NCBI GenBank assembly: GCA_012295275.1
Contig: CM022665.1
Span: forward strand, 18,108,150-18,172,149
Length of the DNA: 64,000 nucleotides
Origin: Chrysomallon squamiferum
Lineage: Eukaryota; Mollusca; Gastropoda; Neomphalida; Peltospiridae
Reading direction: 5' to 3'
Of the stretch, positions 9,521 through 18,327 are shown one piece after another. A program made the translations under genes and the position numbers. The notes under the pieces were generated by a model that did not search any database, was not told where the DNA came from, and saw nothing but the letters and a program-made list of their open reading frames with translations. Numbering within the stretch: position 1 is the first letter of the stretch; each line of letters opens with the position of its first letter.

Positions 9521-12465
9521 TTCAAATATAAATGGACTTTGATAATAATTATGATGTATCATGTAATTCTATTCAGCTACTGAAGTGATATGTTATGATG
9601 AGATGAAAAAAAAAAAGAATTATGATCTAGTCTTTTTTTTTTCTTTTCAGATATGCTGGAGTCACAAAACTCTGAAATGGACCGTAAATATTTTGCATAT
9701 ATTCATAAACTGATTCACTGTTTCTTGAAAATATGTCAATCTATATTCCTTTTGTCTACTGTCAGATGTAATATCACTAAGTGTTTAATGTCACTGATAA
9801 AAATTACTGACATACACCAGGTGTTTACTGATATAAATGAGTAAATGTTATAAATGACATATCTGAGTAAACATTACTGACACCAATGAATAATGTTTAC
9901 TAGATACTTACTGATATATCACTGAGTAAAGATTACTGATACCACTGAGTAATGTTTACCAGCTGTTTACCAATATGGTATCACTGAGTAAAGATTACTG
10001 ACAGCAGTGAGTGATGTTTACTGATACAAATAATATCATTAAGTAAAGATTATTGACACCAGTAATGTTTACCAGCTGTTTACTGCTATAATTATCACTG
10101 AGTAAAAATGATAAAGTTAATTTTCCTTGTTTTTAGAACAGACAAAAATGCTTCTTATCGTTCTTTCACCAATTATTCTTATGATACTTTTACTGAGCTT
10201 CTTAATACTTATGAATCTAAGAAAGTAAGTAAAATATTTTCTCAATTTTAGCCAGATTGTTTTATTATTATTACAGTATTATTTATTTTATTATCATTAT
10301 GTACATATTTTTTAAAACAATTCTTATTTATATGTTTATTTATTTAAATTATTATTATTATTATTACTTTGAAAAAGAAAGCCTTTCATTAAATGACCAA
10401 CTCCATTCCAAATATCAAATAAAACAGCTAATTTACAATATATATATATACATACATACATACATACATACATACATGCATACATACATACAAACATTGG
10501 TCAGTAATTTGACAGTGTTTGCCAAGAATAAATTTGTCTCCTCCAAGTCCAGTGTAGTAACATATTACATGTTAAATCCAAACTCAGTTAAATCAGTGGT
10601 CTGTTAAACTGAAGGTATACTGTCATGTAATAGAGATTGTCTTTATGCAACACTAAATTTTGTTTAAACAACACAGCATAATTTATCATCATTTATAATT
10701 CATTAAATTTTTGGTATAGTCTTTCCTTGCTATTTGTTAATGTCACCGAGAATACAAAAGAATAATGCAAAGTCTGCAGTTTTTATTTGATCGCTAGCCA
10801 ATTATCCTCATTCTGTTAACTAAACTACAAATTACACTATATAAAAATGTAGATATAAATGTTAAAATAATTATGGACAAGAGGGTTTTTTTTAAAGACA
10901 GTTATGTTTTACACAATAATATAAACAAAATTTGGATCAAATTAACTCTCACTGAATCCTGGCATTCATCTCTAGAAAAACTCAGTAGCAAAAAAATTGA
11001 AAAAAAGGAGGTCATTCATAAAATAAAACCAAAACAACAAAAAGCAGTATGTTTATAAAACTTTGTTAATGACCACTAATACCCATAGAAAAACTAATAT
11101 CCTCAATAAAATAGTTAATATTAAATACTGAATTTTGGTTGTTAAAGTAATGTTTACTGACACCAAGTTAAAATTGTTTTTATTTCTTTCTATAAAGACA
11201 ACATCACTCACACAAACTGAATTTAAAAAAAGAAAAAAGAAGAACAAAAATGCTATTAATTTTTACCATTTGCTATTTTTCTGTCCCACACCACCACCTG
11301 CAAAACAAACATTTGTAAGAAAAGATTATTTTATTTATCACTACAAACAACCTTTGCTAATAATTAAGCATGACAGTAAACCAACAACAGTATTAATTTT
11401 GGTTTTTACTTTGAATCTTTTTGACATATAATGCATGTTTAAATTTGTAATTTTTTTTAATGTTTTTCTTTCTCCAGAGAAAAAATAAACCAGAACGCGT
11501 AAGACATTTTATTTTTTATAAAAGTTAAAATTATGTATGTGTGTACATACATAAAGATAGAAAATTGTTTTTCATCAGTCAGAATGGAGTGATGTAAATA
11601 ACAAAAACTATTTTATTTATTTAAAAAAAAGAAAAAAGATAAGGATTTTAAATTAATTATACTTTTTTATTTCTGTACATTGGGATGTCATTACATTTTG
11701 GAAAAGAAAAGTAAAAAGTTAGTAATAGTAATAATATCTGAAGTGATTTTGTTTTCATTTAGTGAGGTTATTTTTATATAAGTAATGTAAAATGCTCATA
11801 AAATAAATATCAAAAATAGATTAATTAAACACTATTTGTATTTTTTGTTATTTATTTGTGACAAACTGTTTCTCATTTTACAGAAGAAAAATGGAAGGTG
11901 AGGAAAATAAGGCATTTGAATTTGATCACGATATACATGAATCTGGTCATGATGCAAAGAAACAAAGGTAATGAGAAAGGAATTTAATAACTGATGCTAT
12001 GCTTTGTTTTTTATCAAATTTAAAAATTTAGTAATTTACCAATCAGAAAGGAATTACTGATGCTATGCTTTGTTTTTTATCAAATTTAAAAATTTAGTAA
12101 TTTACCAATCAGAAAGGAATTTAATAACTGATGCTATGCTTTGTTTTTTATCAAATTTAAAAATTTAGTAATTTACCAATCAGAAAGGAATTTAATAACT
12201 GATGCTATGCTTTGTTTTTTATCAAATTTAATAATTTAGTAATTTACCATTTCTTACATAAACAGTTTGTAAAATAATTTTGTCATTAAAACAAATTTAT
12301 TGCTGTAAACAGTAACACCTCCATTTTGTTTTTTTCTAAACCTTCATTTTACTATTACCGTATAAAATTAATTGCTATATTATTTTTTGTTTTTAATACT
12401 CTATTAATACGCTAAAAAGCTTGCATCACTCTGAAAATAAAAAACCCAACTCTGACACCATCTAA
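148..12465 (+). CDS. Membrane protein with TSP1-like and Ig-like domains (3' part of gene)
   Basis: Multi-exon gene whose start lies left of the window. Exons: 148-309, 1100-1270, 2672-2692, 4018-4038, 4744-4764, 5528-5857, 6412-6444, 7251-7574, 8991-9314, 9651-9683, 10137-10224, 11478-11498, 11884-11967, 12420-12509. Every ectodomain exon is phase 1-1 with AG/GT borders, and the frame stays open through all of them. The predicted order is two cysteine-rich TSP1-like modules, a glycosylated stalk, three Ig-like domains, one membrane helix and a charged tail, so it should be a type I cell-surface protein. UNC5-type receptors combine the same two domain classes in the opposite order, with Ig first and TSP1 after, so I do not assign a family. 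A recognition or adhesion role is inference. The tail stop at 12463-12465 depends on the reading frame of the last exon. Confidence 0.8.
1100..1270 (+). CDS. Exon: thrombospondin type 1-like domain B
   Basis: Phase 1-1 exon of 57 codons, acceptor tttttatag, donor gtatct. The translation begins KAGLWAPWIAYKADSC, again W-x-x-W followed by C-x3-C (SCNVSTC), then AYFKRNC, PSC and a final CIGKC. It has the same exon phase and cysteine layout as the preceding exon, so the two are probably an old tandem duplication. Sequons NVS and NET are present. Confidence 0.8.
2672..2692 (+). CDS. 21-nt microexon 1 (AKKENVT)
   Basis: A 21-nt phase 1-1 exon between ttttttcag and gtcagaat. It adds seven residues ending in the sequon NVT. 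Adjacent intron sequence is closely repeated around microexons 2 and 3, which supports it as one of three duplicated cassettes. Skipping it would not shift the frame. Confidence 0.6.
3058..3200. repeat. (CATA)n/TACA microsatellite
   Basis: Intronic run of imperfect tetranucleotide CATA/TACA units. The open frames read through it on the minus strand (Tyr/Cys/Met/Val-rich) are low-complexity artefacts. Confidence 0.8.
4018..4038 (+). CDS. 21-nt microexon 2 (EEVENRT)
   Basis: Second 21-nt phase 1-1 cassette, with acceptor ttttttcag and donor gtcagaat as in microexon 1. It ends with the sequon NRT. The intron upstream of it, for example the acttacattcaaaaac block at about 3840, repeats the one upstream of microexon 1. 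Confidence 0.6.
4744..4764 (+). CDS. 21-nt microexon 3 (ADIQNET)
   Basis: Third 21-nt phase 1-1 cassette, acceptor ttttttcag, donor gtcagaat, ending with the sequon NET. The intron after it (4765-5150) is nearly the same as that after microexon 1 (2693-3060). Confidence 0.6.
5195..5425. repeat. TA/CATA/CA microsatellite
   Basis: Compound simple repeat just upstream of the first Ig exon: (TA)n, (CATA)n, (GTAT)n and (CA)n in turn. It gives spurious open frames on both strands. Confidence 0.85.
5528..5857 (+). CDS. Exon: Ig-like domain 1
   Basis: Single phase 1-1 exon (330 nt), acceptor ttttcag, donor gtgagt. The translation shows the Ig core: FDFECLVHG (B-strand Cys), AEITWYRET (C-strand Trp), then NSFFCSAI (F-strand Cys) with about 58 residues between the cysteines. 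Sequons NIS and NTT are present. One exon per Ig domain in phase 1-1 is the usual pattern for cell-surface Ig genes. Confidence 0.75.
6180..6300. repeat. (AAT)n microsatellite
   Basis: Run of AAT triplets, partly interrupted, in the intron after Ig exon 1. Similar triplet runs recur at 6780-7090. Confidence 0.85.
6412..6444 (+). CDS. 33-nt linker exon (acidic)
   Basis: Phase 1-1 exon, acceptor ataatttcag, donor gtgaat. It encodes YNVEDDESANG, an acidic spacer between Ig domains 1 and 2. It has the same length and phase as the linker at 9651-9683. The frame is open, but such a short exon needs transcript evidence. Confidence 0.5.
7251..7574 (+). CDS. Exon: Ig-like domain 2 (atypical)
   Basis: Phase 1-1 exon of 324 nt, acceptor atatttccag, donor gtgagt. 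The translation runs from ELIFLKLPVKYAELSKHFIF to RVKLIVHG. Cysteines occur in FIFLCRIY, ETVCKIN, NYVCSG and ANWTCNYNSS. I see no clear Trp after the first cysteine, so the domain is divergent. The length, phase and position between two Ig exons are the main support. Confidence 0.65.
8290..8730. repeat. GTAGT/GTAAT minisatellite
   Basis: Low-complexity array of GTAGT and GTAAT pentamers with TATGGTA-type decay at the right end. The minus-strand open frame here is rich in Tyr, Thr, Leu and His and reflects the repeat only. Confidence 0.85.
8991..9314 (+). CDS. Exon: Ig-like domain 3
   Basis: Phase 1-1 exon of 324 nt, acceptor attttttcag, donor gtgagt. It shows IFFTCTVH (B-strand Cys), VFRWYLEA (Trp) and HYIFCTAR (F-strand Cys), then KIHLHC. 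Sequons NET and NKT are present. This is the most canonical of the three Ig exons and lies next to the membrane-proximal linker. Confidence 0.75.
9651..9683 (+). CDS. 33-nt membrane-proximal linker exon
   Basis: Phase 1-1 exon, acceptor ttcttttcag, donor gtaaat, encoding YMLESQNSEMD. It joins Ig domain 3 to the transmembrane exon and matches the 6412 linker in length and phase. Confidence 0.5.
9770..10105. repeat. Degenerate ~60-bp tandem repeat
   Basis: Units containing atcactgagtaaagattac and accagctgtttac recur about five times in the intron before the transmembrane exon, with substitutions and small gaps. Confidence 0.7.
10137..10224 (+). CDS. Exon: transmembrane helix
   Basis: Phase 1-2 exon, acceptor tttttag, donor gtaagt. 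After QQTK it has about 22 hydrophobic residues, starting MLLIVLSPIILMILLL and ending FLILM, followed by NLRK. That is a membrane helix with a positive cytoplasmic stop-transfer end, so the Ig/TSP1 part faces outside. Confidence 0.75.
11478..11967 (+). CDS. Cytoplasmic tail exons (two)
   Basis: Exons 11478-11498 (KEKINQNA, 21 nt) and 11884-11967 (ARKMEGEENKAFEF then DHDIHESGHDAKKQR), both phase 2-2 with AG/GT borders. The tail is highly charged, with no recognised signalling motif. A 70-bp tandem repeat begins a few bases after the second donor. Confidence 0.6.
11972..12252. repeat. ~70-bp tandem repeat, 4 copies
   Basis: Four copies of a unit with ctgatgctatgctttg and tagtaatttaccaatcag. 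Copy 2 has a 7-nt deletion. The array starts directly after the splice donor of exon 11884-11967. Confidence 0.9.
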
Positions 12466-13618
12466 AACAATATCACAGAAACCAAATCAAAATCCAGGCA
12501 AAAACACAGGTAAGCATATGAAATAATAAAAATACAGTTTGTATGTTCCTTAAATATTTGTCAAGAATATTCATTTATTTTTTTTCTCACTTGTATTTTA
12601 TTATTACACCACAGTCCATAAAATTAATTGTGTCTTTTATTATAATTACAATGGCTTTCCTATTTTCATAGACAGTTTGATCTATAGCAGTAGTGGCTAA
12701 GATAATCTGGTATTTAGATTTAATGTACACAAGGCACCTCAAAATGCAGGTGAGCAGAGTAAGAAAATACTATTACCCTCATTTTGACTTATCAGTGTTT
12801 GACTTTAAGGGTGTGCATCTGACAGTGGTGTTACCATCTGACAATGGTGTTAATGCCTGACATTGGTGTTAACATCTGGCACTGGAGTTAATATCTGACA
12901 ATGGGCGTAAATTCTGATATTGCTATTAATCTGACAGTGGTGTCAATGCATGTTTTGATGTGTAAAAAAACACACCAAGTATTAAATAACTGTAGTGCAA
13001 ATTCTGTTTGGTTTAAACTCATTAAAGTGTTTATGCAAAAGAATATACACATGTGGTTGACGTAACATTATTACATACAGTCCTCTATTCCAAATCAGTG
13101 AGAATAGAAAATGGTCTTAAGCTGATAATTATTTGTATATATGTATGTATGAATATAAAGGTACATGAATATGGATATTTGTGTTTTGTCTGTATTTTAT
13201 TGTTAAGATGTAGTTAAGCACCCATGGAATGAACATATCCAAAACAAATACATATCATGAAACTAGTAATAAACTTATTTTCTTTCCTAACACACACACA
13301 CAAAGTAATCTAAAGATAGATGTGAAGGTATGATTTGAAAATTTTGATTAAATAATAAAAACTCTTAAAAATGTCAACAGAATAATTAACAGATTTTATC
13401 TATTTTAAAATAAAAATTTTAAAATGTTTTCAAAGGCACAACTGGGTGACAGGACTAAAAACATATATAATTTTCTGAATATAGTTTTCTGAAGCTGAAA
13501 TGATTTTGTGATTTTGTTTTCTTCTTTTTTTTTCCAGATCAACTGACATACTGTGCATCTTACTTTTTCCCCTATCCAAACAAAGTGTTCGGCTTATCAT
13601 AGTTATCATACATAACAT
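12420..13618 (+). CDS. 3' terminal exons of the TSP1/Ig gene (frame uncertain)
   Basis: Candidate exons are 12420-12509 (donor gtaagc), 12672-12749 (acceptor ttttcatag, donor gtgagc) and a last exon from 13538 (acceptor ttttttttccag). In the frame carried from the membrane exon the first ends SLHHSENKKPNSDTI then TAA at 12463. Dropping one A from the A6 run at 12439-12444 would instead read NPTLTPSKTISQKPNQ and continue into 12672 as DSLIYSSSG then TAA. The first reading needs no correction. The second fits the +1 homopolymer pattern seen in NUP205. The 13538 exon is probably 3' UTR. Confidence 0.4.
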
Positions 13619-13798
13619 TTGCAATTTCATCTGGAAACAGCTACACAACTGTTAATGATCTTTTAAGAGTGTATTAATTCTACACTTTGTAACAGATTTT
13701 ATTTTCTGAAGATTTCTAGTGTACTATTATTTCTATAATAACAAAATTAAAAATACAAATTGCATCAGTAGTTTATTCTTTTTTCAGTGGTCAGGCAT

Positions 13799-13804
13799 AA
13801 TAAA
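13799..13804 (+). terminator. Candidate polyadenylation signal
   Basis: AATAAA about 260 nt into the last candidate exon of the TSP1/Ig gene. It is the first clear hexamer after that exon's acceptor, but the region is AT-rich and chance matches are likely. Confidence 0.35.
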
Positions 13805-15100
13805 ACTATGATTACTTAAATTTGTTTAATGTATAATATTGCAGCAAATCAAGGAATACCAATGACAGACAAACACGAATCAGTATTTTACAATCAAAAT
13901 AAAATAGAAGTGGATTTCTCTTAAAGTTCCTGAAACTTAAGAAATTTTCTTCTTCATTTCCCTAACTGAATGTGAAAACATTCATGTATGTTACAAATCA
14001 CTTCTAAGTTAATCCCAGTACGACAAGTGGTTTATTCAGAGAGATTATGATATTTTTAATAATCATGATAGACTGTTTAACATGGTTGGGGGATATATCA
14101 AATGAAATATTCAGAATAAATATATTTTGATATAGTGACAACTAGAAAAGAAATTCTGACAATAACTGTACTGTGACTGGTTTTAAATTTCTTTATTAAT
14201 TTTTTTAATTAATCATATTGTTATTTTAACATCAGTCGAACAAAGAAAAAAAACTAGACTTAAAAAAAACACTTTTGAAAGTATTAAAAACTGATAGTTT
14301 GTGTCAACTGTTCAATTTCACAAACAAAAAATTATACGCCAAGAATACAAATCTGTTTATACACAAGGTATAAATTCCCAAATTTGTCCAAATAAAAACA
14401 GGCTCCAATAATATGCAATAAAACATTAATTTAATGAAATTTTGATTTACTGAATCAAAGTGCTTACAATCCTCAGGTATAATACTTACCAATAATTCAC
14501 AGAATTAAATAAATAAATTGCAGTAAGTATGGGCAGCATTACATTTAATCATTCCTCACTATTTTATTATCATACATCATCTAATTCACATCTTGTATCT
14601 GTGATGATTCAGTAATTGTAAATTAACATTTTAAAATAATATTAGTTTACTGGACTTTGACTCTCAAGATTAACCTTTGTCATATTTGTTCATTAATTCA
14701 GGATCTACTCTATTACATTCTATAGAAACAGAAAAAACTGTCCAGCTGAACATTATTGTCTAGATTGTCACAGTTCACATAAAATTATGAGTTAAATATA
14801 GTTGTACAAAATATAATATTTTATAGTGGTAATAACCTTAATAATATTTGCTACTTCAGGAAAAGGTTTGAGTAACCATTTAAAAATCATGTAATCTTTT
14901 TGTTTTTTGGCAGAAGTGGCGATCCATTATTTAATATATATAAGATTCATAATCATTTCCCACCATTTACTTAAGAGCAACAAGTTTAATATAGTCCTTG
15001 TAATTTTTTAAATATTTAATGAATGTTTTCTCTTTCTTAAAATGATAATTCACAAAAAGTTCTTAGTCTTAAGGTAAAAAGAAGACATTATTGAACTTCT
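13805..15100. other. Intergenic interval between convergent genes
   Basis: AT-rich sequence between the 3' end of the TSP1/Ig gene (+) and the NUP205 stop (-). I see no coding exon, RNA gene or mobile element. It presumably includes the NUP205 3' UTR, whose end I could not fix. Confidence 0.5.
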
Positions 15101-15200
15101 GAAGTAACTAATGATTTCAGTTTCCAGTGTGTGATGTTTTCAGTTTCCAGTGTATGATGATGATTTCAGTTTCCAGTGTGTGATGTTTTCAGTTTCCAAT
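15101..15200 (-). repeat. Tandem copies of the NUP205 stop-codon region
   Basis: The motif ttcagtttccagtgt, the reverse complement of the last codons plus stop of NUP205, occurs four times at about 15117, 15137, 15166 and 15189. Only the last copy is in the real terminal exon. Confidence 0.75.
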
Positions 15201-17964
15201 GTACAGTTTGAGAAGTCGCTTGATTCTTCTTAAGATGGCCTCAGTGAAACTGTAGTGTGATCTATTCTTACAGTAACACTGTAATAAAAATATTTTATAA
15301 AATGTCAGATCTCAACTTTGTAAAATACTGCTTATTTATTTATTTATTTATTAATAATAATAATTATCAGTAGTACTATTACTACCACTGCTATAACTAT
15401 TACTATTATTACTACCACTCTATGGTTCAGTTTACCTGATTAATGTCCTGTATTTTCTTGAAGTATTTCATTGATGACTTATACTGCTCTCAGATTTACT
15501 ACTACTACTACTATTACTATGACCACCATTACCACAATGGCTACTATTACTACTACTACTACTAGTTACCGTTACTGCTGCTACCACTACTCCTTCATGG
15601 TGAATGTTTGAGTTCAGCTTACCTGATTAATATCCTGCATTTTCTTGAAGAGTGTTTTATTGATGACATATACTGCTCTCATATTTACTACTATCACCAC
15701 CGTTACCACTACCGATACTGCTGCTAGCATTACTACTCCTTCATGGTGAATGTTTGAGTTCAGTTTACCTGGTTAATGTCCTGTATTTTCTTGAAGAGTG
15801 TTTCATTGATGACAGACGCAGCTGTCTGTTTGAGCTGATCCATCTCATCGCGAGTGATGCCACGAGACAGCTCGTGGAACTGTGGACTCATCATTGTCTC
15901 ATCATTGTAAGTCGCTGGAAAGCCACTGATTTCTGTAAACACATTTTAACATGTAGTAGTAGGCACAGATATAAAGTTAGGTGAAATTTTACAACGCAAA
16001 GATTTTAACTGATGAATGTTTAGTGATATCTTAGCCCATAACAAGGTAACTAAGCATAATTAGGCTTAAATGAATTCAAATAAATCATACATCTATCTTT
16101 TAGAAAATATTAAAATGAATTTACGAGATTTTTCAGTCATGTATTTAAAAAGTGGTTATATAAAGATTTAAGTGTATATACCAAATGCATCATCTGACTG
16201 ATTAAGTAAGTTTATTTGGACTTATGTGTAAAAATATAATTTAAAAATATCACTCGGATCCTTCCAGAGATTATGCATAAGATTTTTTCTTTAGCAGACA
16301 AGAAAAAACTAATTTAAGAAATTCAAAAAATATTTCAAAACATTTACTTTACTGCACTCCAAAATCTGTTTCAGTTATTAATAAATTGGTATTTATTGCT
16401 ACTGTGTATAACACTTAAACTGTACAAGTATTACTTCAATAAAATAAATAAATAAAATAAATAAACAGAAAAGAAATCTATTTAGAGTAAACCCTGCATG
16501 CCTTTTCTCTAGACAGATAAACCAATAAATAAAAATTAAAAAAACATGTTTTCTCTATGTAATGAAATTACTATCTCACCATTTAGTTTTTTAATCTGAT
16601 GTTGCTGTCTGTGTATGTGTGTCTGGTAGATCTGAGGCTGCTGATCAACTGGGATGCAGTGAACCAGATAATACTCCAAGTGTCTCCACAGGATGAACAG
16701 ACTGTTCTCAATAATATCTTTATTTGTCAAAGACTAATGAAACTGATCAGAGACATGCACAATGACACATGTTTATCATACAAGTATGAACAACAAAACA
16801 CATTTATCATATATGTATGAACAATAACACGAAATTTAATAGCATTTTAAATGTTAGTCTTACACTGTTAATTTAAAAAATATTTTAATAATATAGTGCA
16901 AAAAATGTTTTTAATTTTCTAAATAAAAGGTGCCATAATGTTTACTTTCCTAAATAATAGAAACATTAATATTTTTATTTTTTTATTAAAAGGAGAAGAA
17001 CTTTTTAATTTTCTAAAAATAAAAGAAACTAAAAAAAGAAAAGAAAAAATGGTTTCAAATGTCAAAAATTGTATGTAAAAGTTAGTCTACTATCTAGTAA
17101 ATTTGAGCAGATCTAAACTTTCAGAAAGTAGTAGGCTGCTATCATTATTATTAAGATGACTGTCATGGCTTCTGAAATAACTTTACTTTTTAATAAACAT
17201 TTTAAAAATTTTAGTTTCATTACTGTATTACTCCTTTAGCACTTCCAAATACTGAATATTCTGTATGCTTATCTTTAATCTCTTTATCATTCTCTCAACA
17301 TCTCTTTTTCTATCATTTAGACACACACTCAGTTTTCACTCTCTCTCTCTCTCACACACACACACTCTTAAATATATTATTTTGTATCTCACACAAATGT
17401 CTGGTAAGTATTTAACTCAAGGATACAAGCTAAGTGCTGGAGCTCTTTTGCTTTGTAAGACACAATTTTTTGCAGTCGTTTCCTAGCAACCTCTTGCCTC
17501 TGTTGAGATGACATCTTTTCTGTGCTTCCTAAACCAGACAGCTGAAAACAAATTCAGAGACAAAGAATGTTTTAACAACTGACTTTCATATTTTAATTTC
17601 TAACCATCTGATCTCTGCACATATTTTTATAATAAACAAAAGTGATTTATTCTTTTGTTGTTTTTCTGCTTTTTTGAAATAATATATATATATATATTAT
17701 AACACTAGAAGTTTTTGTAAAGATGTACAGGATGTGGCAAAAATAAGGCCCATTTTCAATTTCTGTTCTCATTGCATAACTTACTGTTACTTAGTATATA
17801 ATTTTTAGTTTTATATTATATATAATTTTAATCGTATTTTATAAACAATACTTTAAACATTTTCTTACCCTATATATTTTTATTTTTATTATTTTTGTTT
17901 TGTTATTATTATTATTACTATTATCAATTATTATTAGTAGTAATATTACTGTTATTAGTATTAC

Positions 17965-18001
<37 letters not shown>

Positions 18002-18260
18002 TATTATTTTTACCTCTTTCAAATCTTCTGTGCCCAGATCGTAGATTCCAGCGAGTTTCTGTGAGTGTTGTCTGTGACTGTCATAGACAGACAGGAATCG
18101 ACTACTACACTGTTTCAGCTGAAACACAACAATTCCAAGGTTTGGTGATTTACTGGCCCCAAAACTGGAGTACTGTAACTCTGAAATAAATGTAGAGAGG
18201 CAAAATTAATATACCTGTAAACAGATTATTTTTACAAAATGCATTTGAAATAATATAGTG

Positions 18261-18327
<67 letters not shown>

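Noticed and set aside
17720-17760. Sequence gatgtggcaaaaataaggcc, resembling mariner-type element ends
   Set aside because: No inverted partner or TA duplication found nearby.
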